From Bacteroides faecium (GTDB lineage: Bacteria; Bacteroidota; Bacteroidia; Bacteroidales; Bacteroidaceae): a DNA stretch of 64,000 nt. The DNA is taken from contig NZ_CP050831.1 of NCBI RefSeq assembly GCF_012113595.1, positions 4,154,001 to 4,218,000 on the forward strand, given 5' to 3'. Below the pieces are notes generated by a model. That model had not been told where the DNA came from, made no database searches, and saw only the letters and a program-made list of their open reading frames with translations. The position numbers and the translations under genes were made by a program. Position 1 is the first letter of the stretch. The number at the start of each line of letters is the position of its first letter. Positions 51,376 through 61,145 of the stretch are shown one piece after another.

Positions 51376-51893
51376 GCTTCGTTCCTCTTTTTTCGTTCTT
51401 GTATGGTGAGCAAATAGATTTCTCTCACTTTCTTGCGGGCTCTCGATAGATTGCTTCGGATTGCTTCGGCATTGCATCCGGTAATCTCTGCAATCTCTTC
51501 CGTTTCATATTCCTCTATATCCTTCATGCGAATAATTGTTCGCTGCAATGTGGGTAAAGAGTCGATTATTTCCTGCATTAACTTGAATTCGTCCCTTTCT
51601 TCCAATAACCGTTCCGGAGTACCCGCGGATGCCGCTGCCTGTACCTGCTCGATCGGTACTGTGTCCGGACGCCTGGCCCGCCACATATCCATGCAAAGAT
51701 GATGCGTCATCGTCATGGCTACGGCTTCGATACTCCGGTATTCATCGAGCTTTTGGCGCAGGTTCCATAACTTCAGCATGACCTCTTGCACGGCATCTTC
51801 GGCATCCGAAGAATCCTCAGTCAATCTTCGGGCATAATTCAACAGTTTGTCGCGAAGAGGTAGAACGGTTATTTTAAATTGCTTGAGTTCCAT
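51372..51893 (-). CDS. ECF-type RNA polymerase sigma factor, 173 aa
   Basis: Region 2 is visible at NYARRLTEDSSDAEDAVQEVMLKLWNLRQKL, with the DAEDAVQEV core-binding helix. Region 4 is at IIDSLPTLQRTIIRMKDIEEYETEEIAEITGCNAEAIRSNLSRARKKVRE (helix-turn-helix). Between them is a short linker. It is first in an operon with a membrane regulator, a DUF4252 protein and a beta-barrel. The likely circuit is that an envelope signal through the membrane protein frees the sigma factor, which drives its own operon and other promoters. No TAnnTTTG element is evident just upstream, fitting self-regulation by an alternative sigma. Confidence 0.93.
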   Translation of the reverse strand: MELKQFKITVLPLRDKLLNYARRLTEDSSDAEDAVQEVMLKLWNLRQKLDEYRSIEAVAMTMTHHLCMDMWRARRPDTVPIEQVQAAASAGTPERLLEERDEFKLMQEIIDSLPTLQRTIIRMKDIEEYETEEIAEITGCNAEAIRSNLSRARKKVREIYLLTIQERKKRNEA

Positions 51894-51956
51894 TTACACA
51901 GATAAGACGGTAGGGAAAGCAAAACGTGACATCAAAAAGAATTTTTTTTGTAGTTG

Positions 51957-52008
51957 TGTAAAAAAAGTGCCGGCTAGTTGCTGTATCATGCAAAATGGCC
52001 GGCACTTT
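51957..52008 (-). terminator. Terminator of the Gfo/Idh/MocA gene
   Basis: An 11-bp GC-rich stem (51964-51974 with 51998-52008, AAAGTGCCGGC) with a 23-nt loop, followed on the minus strand by a T-rich tract. Confidence 0.88.
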
Positions 52009-52042
52009 CTGTATGCTAAATAAAGATTTGCAGGGCGTTCTT

Positions 52043-53029
52043 TTAGAGTTTACCAAGAATCTTATCCATTACCCAATTGGTCAACGTGGCGCTTTCACCG
52101 TCGCAGGAGCAAACGGACTTACCTAATAGGTGGTCTACTACCGCCTGGATAAGCGGCTGTTGCACATGTTCAGGGTTGCCGATGCAGATTTCTTCGCGTC
52201 CCTTTTCGGTATGCAGTCCGATAGGCTCGTAAGTAAAGACAGAGAAACAAATCATTCCCTTGTCACCGATAATCTCTATACGGTCTTCGCGGGCGGAATC
52301 ATGGGCGACGAAACACCATGAACCGCTACCCACCAATCCGTTGTCGAACTGGAAGCAGGCGCTCAATGTATCTTCGGCAGGATAGAGTCCGCCCCGATTG
52401 CTCTTGTATCCACTAGCTTCGAGGATACAACCGAACATATCCTGCAATAAATCAATCTGATGCGGGGCTAGGTCATAAAAGTAACCACCACCGGCAATAT
52501 CCGCTTGTACGCGCCAGGGAAGATTTTCGCGATTATAATCCAAATCGCGCGGCGGTTGGGCAAAACGAATCTGTACATTGATAACATTACCGATAGTCCC
52601 GTTCTCTACCAGTTCCTTTACTTTCTGAAAATAAGGAAGATAACGACGGTAATATGCGACGAAACAGGGGACACCCGTTTCTTTGGATATGCGGTTGATG
52701 CGGGTACATTCTTCATAAGTGACGGCCATCGGCTTCTCAATATAGGCCGGCTTACCTGCTTTCATGGACATGATTGCATAAGTGGCATGTGAAGAAGGGG
52801 GAGTAGCGATATAAATAGCATTTACTTCCGGATCGTCTATCAACTCTTGTGCGTCATCATACCATTTCTTAATACCTCTCTCTTTGGCATAAGCCTTCGC
52901 TTTCGCACCGTCACGGCTCATTACTGCCACGACTTCCGAATGGTCTACTTTTTGGAAAGCAGGGCCACTTTTTGTTTTCGTAACTTCTCCGCAACCGATG
53001 AAGCCCCATTTAATAATCTTTTCACTCAT
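52043..53029 (-). CDS. Gfo/Idh/MocA-family oxidoreductase, 328 aa
   Basis: An NAD(P)-dependent sugar or polyol dehydrogenase. The Rossmann motif is KWGFIGCGEVT at the N-terminus, and EKPMAVTYEE carries the family Lys (EKP) used in catalysis. The C-terminal GFO_IDH_MocA_C domain contains GGYFYDLAPHQIDLL with the conserved Asp and His of the active site. It lacks a signal peptide or Tat motif and so acts in the cytoplasm. The start at ATG 53029 begins MSEKIIKWGFIG; the longer frame adds 11 residues. It has its own promoter and terminator. Substrate unknown. Confidence 0.93.
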   Translation of the reverse strand: MSEKIIKWGFIGCGEVTKTKSGPAFQKVDHSEVVAVMSRDGAKAKAYAKERGIKKWYDDAQELIDDPEVNAIYIATPPSSHATYAIMSMKAGKPAYIEKPMAVTYEECTRINRISKETGVPCFVAYYRRYLPYFQKVKELVENGTIGNVINVQIRFAQPPRDLDYNRENLPWRVQADIAGGGYFYDLAPHQIDLLQDMFGCILEASGYKSNRGGLYPAEDTLSACFQFDNGLVGSGSWCFVAHDSAREDRIEIIGDKGMICFSVFTYEPIGLHTEKGREEICIGNPEHVQQPLIQAVVDHLLGKSVCSCDGESATLTNWVMDKILGKL

Positions 53030-53066
53030 AATGTTATTACCTATTGTGCCTGTTTTAAACAAACCC

Positions 53067-53098
53067 CAAAGATAAAGCTATTTTTTGTCAAGAGCAAC
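53067..53098 (-). promoter_or_regulatory. Promoter of the Gfo/Idh/MocA gene
   Basis: On the minus strand GTTG (53098-53095), 20 nt, TATCTTTG (53074-53067), 37 bp before ATG 53029. Confidence 0.7.
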
Positions 53099-53132
53099 TT
53101 TATTGATTATTAACTTAGAAGAGAAGTTTGGG

Positions 53133-53330
53133 AAATGAACGTTGCATTTCACTGAAACAGATGTTCTGTTTTAGTAGAATAGACACTCCGTTTCGGGTGA
53201 ACAGAGCCTCTGTTTGAGGGGAATACACACTCTATTGGTGATAAGAAGGAAGGTGAGTAGAGGTAAACCCAGGGGTGAGAAGCGGTAAGTCCGGGGGAAA
53301 GCAAGGCAGAAAGCCGGGGTGAGGGGAGAT
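53133..53330. repeat. Contiguous array of nine 22-bp units, two sub-families
   Basis: Consecutive 22-bp blocks from 53133 stay in exact phase to 53330. Every block from 53155 onward begins with A or G followed by AA or, in a few, a close variant. Blocks at 53155, 53177, 53199 and 53221 carry the AACAGAG-CTCTGTT-type palindrome seen at 11903-11990, in decayed form in two of them. Blocks at 53243, 53265, 53287 and 53309 are purine-rich with GGGGTGAG-like cores. Array 53133-53330 fills most of the gap between the Gfo/Idh/MocA promoter and the PUL terminator. Confidence 0.72.
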
Positions 53331-53351
53331 TTATTCCTTTTGGGAAAAAAG

Positions 53352-53379
53352 AAAGGCGGGAATGGCAATTCCCGCCTTT
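53352..53379 (-). terminator. Terminator at the end of the polysaccharide utilisation operon
   Basis: A perfect 11-bp stem AAAGGCGGGAA (53352-53362) with TTCCCGCCTTT (53369-53379) and a 6-nt loop; on the minus strand it is followed by CTTTTTT. Confidence 0.9.
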
Positions 53380-53461
53380 ACGTGTAGTTTAATTGAAACT
53401 ACTTTATCATTAACTCTGTAAAGATACGACATTCGGAAGCGAAAGTCAAGTCTTCGGGAGT

Positions 53462-54928
53462 TTATTTTTCGTAATATACATTCATGGAGATAGTATTAAG
53501 CTCCTTCTTTTCGCCAAGAGTAACACTCTTTATCCATATAATTCCCATTTTATTTTTGCTCGTATTTTTGAAGACAAGAACATTATTTTCGGCTACGGTA
53601 GGAGTGTTTGTTGTGGGATTTATGCTGCCAATATCTTCTTTTATATCTGTGATTTCTCCATTCAATACTTTCTGAATCAAGGCGTTTTCTGTTGTGTTGC
53701 CCGAACTTAATAACTTGAATTGAGTTTTTAGCGAAGTACGTACAGTTGAATAATCTTTGCCATCACTGAAAAGGGTTGATTCACCACATATTTGTGCCTT
53801 CATGAAATTATCATTGATGTTGGCCGGGTTAAGCAGACGTGCTGCTGCGGTAGTAGTGGCATCCATGGCAAAGTCTACATTTGCTTGATTATCAAACAAA
53901 TCACAAGGGGTAATTGTATGGCCTGCAGAAGCATCGAAAAGAGCACATTCAGTTGCCGGAGCTCCTAATGTTACATTTTCCCAATGATAATAAGATAGTA
54001 CTACCGTGGCTTTCTTCACCTTCACCGTACCGATAGAAGCACTTTCTTTATCACTCTTTCCATAAATCAGCGTCACAGTAAATTCTGTATCCTCTTCCAC
54101 TTCCGGAGCTTTAAAAGTAAATCCGGTTGCTTCAGGATTCGTAATAGTAATGTCAGATGATGCGCCACCCGCTTTTGTCAGGCGGACTGCTTTCACAACA
54201 TTCAGATTTGTTCCTTCAATCGTGATGTCTTTTCCGGTTTCTACTTCCTGTGTTTCGCTGGTTACGCTGCCGCCGGGAACAACCTCTTTGACCGTAAACT
54301 TACCCGGTACAACCAACTTCTGGTCGTTACCCAATGAATTATCATAAACAAGAATGATTGTAAATTCGGTATCCGTATCTACTTCCGGGGCTTTGAAAGT
54401 TATTTCCGTTGCTTTCTTATTATCAATCGTAATCGACTCTCCGTTAGCTTGCAGAGCTTTGATGATACCTAAGTCTGTTCCAGTAATAGTGATAATATCG
54501 CCCGGTTTCACTTCACCCGATAGGGTAGTGGAAGTTGTAGGAATAACAGGTGCGATATAAACAGTCAGTTCCTCGCATACGACAAGACGATGCACGGAAT
54601 TGTACAATACAGCGAGAGGAACGACTTTTGTCTCTTCGAACACTTCGGTAGGTACATAAACCGTGAGTGATTGATGGTCACGCTCTGCTTGCGGTGTCTT
54701 GATGTCAATCGTAGTGGCGTCACCGAAATACACTTTAGAGATAAGATGCATATTCGCACCTGTCAGAGTGATTGTCTCTCCCGGTTGCACGGTGGTTGCT
54801 CCTATCGTGTTGATAGAGGTCTGCGGAATGTCAATGTCATTATCGCGGGTACATCCGTTCAGCAGGCATATCAGGCAGCACAGGGCTGCCGTCAATGCGG
54901 TGGTTAATGTATAATTTCTTTTTTTCAT
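53462..54928 (-). CDS. IPT/TIG-domain surface lipoprotein of the PUL, 488 aa
   Basis: The signal peptide ends in CLLNGCTRDNDIDIP (lipobox Cys, acidic residues after). Three IPT/TIG-like domains follow: TTVQPGETITLTGANMHLISKVYFG, SGEVKPGDIITITGTDLGIIKALQ and QEVETGKDITIEGTNLNVVKAVRL. The C-terminal ~160 residues are a different beta-rich domain, probably the glycan-binding part. This SGBP-like layout (SusE/F position) suits a surface protein that captures the polysaccharide for SusC/SusD. It is the last gene of the operon and precedes a strong terminator. Confidence 0.87.
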   Translation of the reverse strand: MKKRNYTLTTALTAALCCLICLLNGCTRDNDIDIPQTSINTIGATTVQPGETITLTGANMHLISKVYFGDATTIDIKTPQAERDHQSLTVYVPTEVFEETKVVPLAVLYNSVHRLVVCEELTVYIAPVIPTTSTTLSGEVKPGDIITITGTDLGIIKALQANGESITIDNKKATEITFKAPEVDTDTEFTIILVYDNSLGNDQKLVVPGKFTVKEVVPGGSVTSETQEVETGKDITIEGTNLNVVKAVRLTKAGGASSDITITNPEATGFTFKAPEVEEDTEFTVTLIYGKSDKESASIGTVKVKKATVVLSYYHWENVTLGAPATECALFDASAGHTITPCDLFDNQANVDFAMDATTTAAARLLNPANINDNFMKAQICGESTLFSDGKDYSTVRTSLKTQFKLLSSGNTTENALIQKVLNGEITDIKEDIGSINPTTNTPTVAENNVLVFKNTSKNKMGIIWIKSVTLGEKKELNTISMNVYYEK

Positions 54929-54940
54929 GTTCTTTCTTTT

Positions 54941-56485
54941 TTAGCGTTGATAGTAAAGGTCGAATGTGATGTAAGCAATACCCTGATTATTCTTATCGCC
55001 ATTATTGATGTTGTTGGCCTGACCATAATCTACGTGTACTTCCAGAATGTCGAGAATACCGTATTTATCCTTGTGGTTATTGTAGAATACAACTACACTG
55101 CCGGCATCAAATATCTGTTCGCTCACTGTACCCGCCGCTTCTGATGATTTACGTGTACGGGCAGAACTCTTGGTTATATTCAGACTGGTAAAGAGCGATG
55201 GAGTAATTTCCAACTGGTCTCTTCCTGCCCTGATTTGTTCGATAAGCGCTGCATGAGTTGTTGCGTTCAATACAAAGAACCTCGTTTGTACTGCCGTGAA
55301 AGGTGCGAATATCGTGAAGTTCTCCGCATTAGGTACAGCAGCCGTTCCACACCAGTAATTCTTCAGATTATTCTTCGTATTTGCCGGGTCGGGATTAAGA
55401 ATGGCATCCGGTGAGTTGAATGCAAAGTCCAGTCCGCTGTTCACATAACCCGCAAAGTCTATCTTGTCAAAATTCTCTTCATCTTTCAGAACGCAAGGAG
55501 TACAGATAGGATTGCCGTCGGCAGAATTACCATTCAGCATACTGCCATAACCATACTTACTGTTACGTGTCCCTATCGCCTGATTGGCACTGAACAAGTT
55601 CTTCATGCGAATCACCTGGCAAGCATCGGACAGAGTAATTTCCTTCGTCTCCTTATAATACGTCACTTTGATTTTCACTGTGCTTGTCTCCGCCAAAGTC
55701 GGCACTCTGAACACAATTACATTCTCTTCCCGGCTGACCGGCGCACACTTTTCTTCTCCGAAATAAATATACTCAATCAGGTTGAGATATTTACCGCTCA
55801 ATGTGAGCAGGCTTCTTTCCATCAGGCTTGCCTGGTCTATCTTCTCTATTTCCGGTTCATCTTTTTCTACGGCGAAGTCGTCGGATTCCCCTTTAACTTC
55901 AGATTCACCACCTGTCTGATTCGTATATTTCAAAGCAACGGTTGCATTATCATCAATGATAAAAGGCACTTTTACAGCAATCTCTTTTTCACTCTGATAG
56001 ATAATTTCTCCCTCTTCTCCGCCCATAAGGACTTTGGAGATAATATCAAGATTGCTGCCTAGAATTTCAACATTGTTGCCCACTCTTCCGCTTTTCGGGA
56101 AACTCGTCACACTTGGAGTCGGATAAATCACTGTGAACGATTGTGTGCTCTCCGCACGTGCGCCTTGGCTGGAGTCGTCTTTACGCGAAGTAGAAAGAAC
56201 AATCTTTCCGCTCTTTGTGCCTTCACGTGGCACTACGATAACAATTTCCTGCTGTGACAGCTTATAAAGTATCTGTGCTTCCACACCACCGACGGTGGCG
56301 GACACTATATCGCGCAAGTTACTACCTTTGACAGTCACCTCCGTACCGGCTTTCCCGCTTGCGGGAGCAAACTCGCTGATTTCCGGTGCGCCCTGTGTCT
56401 CAGTCTCAATATTTAACTTTTCGTTGCAACTCGTCAGCATGACAAGTACAAAGAGAACCAATAGATTATATAGTTTATTTTTCAT
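54941..56485 (-). CDS. Second IPT/TIG-domain surface lipoprotein of the PUL, 514 aa
   Basis: The signal peptide MKNKLYNLLVLFVLVMLTSC precedes NEKLNIETETQG. IPT-like domains are seen at SEFAPASGKAGTEVTVKGSNLRDIV, TSFPKSGRVGNNVEILGSNLDIIS and ASLMERSLLTLSGKYLNLIEYI, followed by a C-terminal domain with the same kind of ending (KYGILDILEVHVDYGQ, ITFDLYYQR) as its neighbour. The two proteins are therefore paralogous in layout but quite diverged. The start at ATG 56485 begins the signal peptide. It lies between SusD and the other IPT protein. Confidence 0.87.
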   Translation of the reverse strand: MKNKLYNLLVLFVLVMLTSCNEKLNIETETQGAPEISEFAPASGKAGTEVTVKGSNLRDIVSATVGGVEAQILYKLSQQEIVIVVPREGTKSGKIVLSTSRKDDSSQGARAESTQSFTVIYPTPSVTSFPKSGRVGNNVEILGSNLDIISKVLMGGEEGEIIYQSEKEIAVKVPFIIDDNATVALKYTNQTGGESEVKGESDDFAVEKDEPEIEKIDQASLMERSLLTLSGKYLNLIEYIYFGEEKCAPVSREENVIVFRVPTLAETSTVKIKVTYYKETKEITLSDACQVIRMKNLFSANQAIGTRNSKYGYGSMLNGNSADGNPICTPCVLKDEENFDKIDFAGYVNSGLDFAFNSPDAILNPDPANTKNNLKNYWCGTAAVPNAENFTIFAPFTAVQTRFFVLNATTHAALIEQIRAGRDQLEITPSLFTSLNITKSSARTRKSSEAAGTVSEQIFDAGSVVVFYNNHKDKYGILDILEVHVDYGQANNINNGDKNNQGIAYITFDLYYQR

Positions 56486-56504
56486 ACTATTTTCGTTTGA
56501 TGGA

Positions 56505-57995
56505 TTAGTAATTCGGATTCTGGGTAACAATGCTCGGATTATTATCTATCACACTTTGTGGGATAGGAAGCAACAATTGCCAGTTATCAATCTTATTAAC
56601 CGTGAAGGCATACTTGTCATAGAAGCCTTCTGTTTCCGTGATTTGTTTATTGATTGTTTCCACCGCTTTTCCCCAACGCACGAGGTCGAACCACCGCTGA
56701 TTTTCGAAAGCCAGTTCCAGACGGCGTTCTTTTTCGAGTCTCTCGCGGAAAGCGGAGCGGACAGGTACTTCGGAAGCATCAATAGCATCCAATCCGGCAC
56801 GTCGGCGCACTTCGTTGAGATATGGCAGTCCGGTGGCAGGGCCATCCGTTTCGTTCAGTACTTCGGCATACATCAACAGTACGTCTGCATGACGAATAAC
56901 AGGCCAGTCGTTTTCAGCATCATAGCGTACGCTGACAGGAGAAACAAACTTCTTGATATACGCTGACTGGTCTGAAATGACCACCGGGTCTTTCTTGCCC
57001 GGGTCAATATAATGGTCGCTTACACTGGCATCTTTACGTAAATCTCCTTCCGGATAAATACCCAACACCTCGGTAGTCGGATAGTTACGTCCGTCACCAT
57101 CACCCGTCACTACATTCGCGCCACTTTTGGTCGGAGCGAAAGTATTGGCGAAAGGAGAGCCAATACCTAGACTACCCGATTTGTAACGGACAGCGAAGAT
57201 AATCTCATCATTCATTTCCTTGGATATGTCGAATACGTCGGAATAACTGATGGTTAACCGGTCACCTTTTACGTCTACTACTGATTTGAGCAATCCTTTG
57301 GCTTCCGTATATTTCCCGATAGTCAGATAGACTTTGGCTAATAGGGATTGAGCTGCTACCTGAGTGACACGTCCTAAATCGGCAACGTCATACGTTACGC
57401 CTTCCAGGTCGTCAACGGCTGTCTGAAGGTCGTCGATAATCTGCTTGTAAGTAGCTTCCACACTGCTACGGTCTTTCTTCATGGCTTCTGCCACGCTCAA
57501 CTCTTCCGTCACGATGAAAGTAGGGCCGAAAAGACGCACCAGGTTGAAGTAATGATAGGCACGGATGAAACGTACTTCTCCCTCAAATTGTGCCCGTTTC
57601 TTCTCATTGGCTACAACAGCCAGGTTTTCAGGGGCGAGTACATTGTTGCAACTGTTGATATTGCTGTAAGTTGCTTCCCAATAAGTACGTATGTTCGCGT
57701 TGCTGGCATCCATTGTACCAAGGTCAAGCGCCTGCTGTTGCAGGAACGCATCGTTGGTGGAACTGTTGCTGTTCATGCGGGTATTGTCCGCACGCAGTTC
57801 GGTAAGCGTCCATTCGATGTTCAACGGAGCCTGCATTCCACCGTAGCAGCCGATAACGGCAGTATTCATTTCAGCTTCATTCTTGTAGAACGAACCGTCG
57901 GGGATATAGGAGTCCGGCGTAATGTTGAGGTCACAGGAAGAGAGCCCCAGCAAGCAAGCGGACAGACTAGCGATAAATGTATGTTTTAGTTTCAT
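56505..57995 (-). CDS. SusD/RagB-family glycan-binding lipoprotein, 496 aa
   Basis: The lipobox is LLGLSSC-DLNITPDS. Typical SusD features are helical TPR-like segments with GSFYKNEAEMNTAVIGCYGGMQ, the RAYHYFNLVRLFGPTFIVTE block and the C-terminal FRERLEKERRLELAFENQRWFDLVRWGK block. It forms the lid over the SusC channel and is encoded 20 nt downstream of the SusC gene, as usual. It binds the oligosaccharide at the surface. Confidence 0.96.
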   Translation of the reverse strand: MKLKHTFIASLSACLLGLSSCDLNITPDSYIPDGSFYKNEAEMNTAVIGCYGGMQAPLNIEWTLTELRADNTRMNSNSSTNDAFLQQQALDLGTMDASNANIRTYWEATYSNINSCNNVLAPENLAVVANEKKRAQFEGEVRFIRAYHYFNLVRLFGPTFIVTEELSVAEAMKKDRSSVEATYKQIIDDLQTAVDDLEGVTYDVADLGRVTQVAAQSLLAKVYLTIGKYTEAKGLLKSVVDVKGDRLTISYSDVFDISKEMNDEIIFAVRYKSGSLGIGSPFANTFAPTKSGANVVTGDGDGRNYPTTEVLGIYPEGDLRKDASVSDHYIDPGKKDPVVISDQSAYIKKFVSPVSVRYDAENDWPVIRHADVLLMYAEVLNETDGPATGLPYLNEVRRRAGLDAIDASEVPVRSAFRERLEKERRLELAFENQRWFDLVRWGKAVETINKQITETEGFYDKYAFTVNKIDNWQLLLPIPQSVIDNNPSIVTQNPNY

Positions 57996-58015
57996 TTCTG
58001 TACGTTTTAAGATGA

Positions 58016-61000
58016 TTAGAAATTAAGTTCGAATCCGAAGTTGACGGTAGACTGAATCGGGAATCCGCCGCGTTGGTATCCGTTCACCAGTGGTGAAGCG
58101 TACGAACCGCTTGTCACACGGGCTTCAGGATTGATACCCCGGTAGTCTTTTCCCCAGAAATAGAGCAAGTTCTGACCGGAAGCATACAGGCGAAGCGAGT
58201 TGAGTCCTGCCTTTTTCAGTTTCTTCTTATCAAATGTATAACCTAAAACCACGTCGCGCAGTGCAACGAATGAACCATTTTCAATCATATAGTCGGTGAA
58301 TTCCCAGGAGATTCCGGCGGAACCTACTGTCGGAGTGCGTCCGTCGCCCGGATATTCGGCACTAATCCAACGGTCTTTCACGTAGTTGCGATTGAACTTC
58401 TTGGACTCGGTGTAGTATCCGTCACCGTTGAATACATCCAGTCCGCTGACACCCTGAATCAGGAAATAAAGGTCGAATCCTTTCCATCTGAAGGTGTTGG
58501 AGATACCCCAGGTTGCTTTCGGGAACGGGTTGCCGATGACGGTACGGTCTTTGTCATTGATGACACCGTCGTCGTTGATGTCTACAATTTTAAGACTGCC
58601 CGGAGTGGCGCTTGCCAGGTGCGGTGAAGCATCCAGGTCGGCCTGACTGAGGTAAACGCCGTCCGTCTTGTATCCGAAGAATGAGATAGCGCGATGACCG
58701 ACTTGTGCCAAATATGTTTCGTTACGCTCTCCGGTAGAAATCAGCCTTTCTTCGCCGGAGAGTTCGAGCAGCTTGTTGAAGTTGGACGAAATGTTGAACG
58801 AAGTAGTCCATTCGAAGTTCTTGGTGCGAATGTTGTGCGTGTTCAATTCGATTTCGATACCGCTGTTGCGGATACGTCCGATGTTGTTCCAGTAATCGCG
58901 GTAACCCATGAAGGAAACGACCGGTTGCTTGAACAGAAGTTGCTTGGTGATAGAGTAGTAACCTTCCAGGGTCAGGCTGATACGGTTGTCCAGTGCGCTG
59001 AAGTCGATACCGGCATTGTATTCGTAGGTCTGTTCCCAGGTGATGTCGTAGTTACCTTTCGTAGAGGTCGTCTTGCCCAATCCGGGGACGAGAGCGCCCG
59101 TTCCGCTACCCAGTGCGTAGTTGCTGGCGTATAGCAGGTTGTAGTAAGAGTTGGCGGGGATATTATTGTTACCCGTCACACCGAAGCTGGCACGCAGTTT
59201 CAGCATATTCAGCCAACTGATACCTTTCAGGAAGGATTCTTCCGAAGCACGCCATCCGAGAGATACGGAAGGGAACCAACCCCATTGCTTACCGTCGGCA
59301 AAGAGAGAACTACCGTCTGTACGGATACTGGCGGAGAGCAGGTACTTGTCTGCATAGCTGTAATTGACACGTGCAAGGGCGGACATCATGGCGGTACGGA
59401 ATTTTACCGTATTCGTCTGGCTGACATCAAAAGAAGTAGCCGCATTGAGTGTGTGGACATAATCGGTCGGGAAGCCCAAACCTACGATACTCGCAGTGGT
59501 TTCCGATGTAGTTTGTGCGGTGTAACCCAGTAAGGCGGCATAGTCATGCTTGCCTTTCTTGCCGATATAGTTCAGTGTATTTTCACTTAACAGGTCGACG
59601 TAGAGACGGTTTTTGTAAGTACCCATAGCCGATTCCTCGTCTTTGCGGGATTCGTAGTTGCGGTACTCGTTGTTCTGACGGTATTTGATGTAGAAACCGT
59701 TGGAAGTAGTAAAGGTAAGACCTTTCATTATTTGCACATTGATAGAGGAATTGGCTTGCAGGTTATAGTCTTCTTTGAAGCGCTCTTCGGTATCCATCAA
59801 TGATTTGGGATTGTTGTTACTGGTGTTGAAAGGACTGGCTTTCACTTGTGTGCCGTCTTCGCGTGTGTACATGATATTGCTGAAGTCGCTGCCGCGTGCC
59901 CATGAACCGATGGCTTTGCCGGTGAGGGCGGCCGTTTCCGCCGTATGGCGTACCGGCATGAATGACGGCGTACGGTAGAAGTCGATAAAGTTGGTCGACG
60001 GAGTTTCTGTCTTGGTGTAAGACGGGGCGATATTCAGGCTGAGGTCTACACGTTTGGATAACTTCGCGTTGATACGTGAACGGAGATTCAGACGCTTGTA
60101 GTTACTGTTAATCATGATACCGTCTTCCTGTGCGTAGTTACCGGAAACATAGTAAGTAATATCTTTCTTACCACCCGATACGGAGAGTTGTACCTGGTGA
60201 ATCTGTGGAGTATCCTGCAAACCTTCGCGTTGCCAGTCGGTGTAATTATTGATAAGTCCGAAGGCTTCGTCATTGGCGGCTATGGTTTTGTTTTGCAAGG
60301 CAGCTTCGTAGCCCATCATGTTATAATAGTCTTTGGAACTCATGATAGGGTGCAGTTTGTACGCCCACTTCAATCCGGTAGAGGCTTTCACGCTGTATTT
60401 GGCTTTACTGGCATTTCCTTCTTTGGTAGTTACGAGGATAACGCCGTTGGCTGCACGCGAACCGTAGATAGCGGCGGAAGCGGCATCTTTCAGTACTTCG
60501 ATAGAAGCGATATCCGCCATGTCGAGTGTGGAAAGTCCTTCGGGAACGGGATAACCGTCGATAACAATTAGCGGAGAACTGTCGGCACTGATAGAACCCA
60601 TACCACGAACACGGATTTGCGGAGCGGCTCCGGCTTCGGAAGTGGAGTTCTGGATATTAACGCCGGCAATCTTTCCTTGCAGCAGTTGGTCTACCTGTGT
60701 CACGGGAATATCCGTCAGGCTGTTGACATCCATCTTGGATACCGAACCGGTCAGGTGGGATTTCTTCTGCACACCGTAACCTACCACTACTACTTCGTCC
60801 AACACTTTCGTGTCTTCCTTTAAATTGATATTCAGTGTTTTCTGATTATTGACGGGCACTTCCTGTGTCACGTATCCGATGTATGAAATGACGAGGACCG
60901 ACTTGGAAGAGGGGATGCTCAACGTAAATTTACCGTCCATATCGGTGATAGTACCGGTGGTACTTCCTTTCACCTTCACATTTACTCCGGGAACACCGCC

Positions 61001-61123
61001 CTGACTGTCGGCTACTGTACCGGTGACAGTAAATGATTGTGCGTAGACAACCGTTACGAACGGGGTACATAACAATAGCAGTATAGCTATCATTAAAGGA
61101 TAATAAAACGATTTATTCCTCAT
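58016..61123 (-). CDS. SusC/RagA-family TonB-dependent receptor, 1035 aa
   Basis: A signal peptide (to VVYAQ) is followed by a carboxypeptidase-D-like regulatory domain (FTVTGTVADSQGGVPGVNVKVKG, ITDMDGKFTLSIP), then the typical VLDEVVVVGYGVQKKSHLTGSVSKM junction, a plug domain (PVTQVDQLLQGKIAGVNIQ, IRVRGMGSIS, GSRAANGVILVTTKEG) and a 22-strand barrel to the last residues FGFELNF. It imports oligosaccharides in a TonB-dependent way together with the SusD protein. It has no N-terminal STN domain, so no direct anti-sigma signalling is predicted. Confidence 0.97.
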   Translation of the reverse strand: MRNKSFYYPLMIAILLLLCTPFVTVVYAQSFTVTGTVADSQGGVPGVNVKVKGSTTGTITDMDGKFTLSIPSSKSVLVISYIGYVTQEVPVNNQKTLNINLKEDTKVLDEVVVVGYGVQKKSHLTGSVSKMDVNSLTDIPVTQVDQLLQGKIAGVNIQNSTSEAGAAPQIRVRGMGSISADSSPLIVIDGYPVPEGLSTLDMADIASIEVLKDAASAAIYGSRAANGVILVTTKEGNASKAKYSVKASTGLKWAYKLHPIMSSKDYYNMMGYEAALQNKTIAANDEAFGLINNYTDWQREGLQDTPQIHQVQLSVSGGKKDITYYVSGNYAQEDGIMINSNYKRLNLRSRINAKLSKRVDLSLNIAPSYTKTETPSTNFIDFYRTPSFMPVRHTAETAALTGKAIGSWARGSDFSNIMYTREDGTQVKASPFNTSNNNPKSLMDTEERFKEDYNLQANSSINVQIMKGLTFTTSNGFYIKYRQNNEYRNYESRKDEESAMGTYKNRLYVDLLSENTLNYIGKKGKHDYAALLGYTAQTTSETTASIVGLGFPTDYVHTLNAATSFDVSQTNTVKFRTAMMSALARVNYSYADKYLLSASIRTDGSSLFADGKQWGWFPSVSLGWRASEESFLKGISWLNMLKLRASFGVTGNNNIPANSYYNLLYASNYALGSGTGALVPGLGKTTSTKGNYDITWEQTYEYNAGIDFSALDNRISLTLEGYYSITKQLLFKQPVVSFMGYRDYWNNIGRIRNSGIEIELNTHNIRTKNFEWTTSFNISSNFNKLLELSGEERLISTGERNETYLAQVGHRAISFFGYKTDGVYLSQADLDASPHLASATPGSLKIVDINDDGVINDKDRTVIGNPFPKATWGISNTFRWKGFDLYFLIQGVSGLDVFNGDGYYTESKKFNRNYVKDRWISAEYPGDGRTPTVGSAGISWEFTDYMIENGSFVALRDVVLGYTFDKKKLKKAGLNSLRLYASGQNLLYFWGKDYRGINPEARVTSGSYASPLVNGYQRGGFPIQSTVNFGFELNF

Positions 61124-61145
61124 AATATTAGGATTTAAAAAAGGG

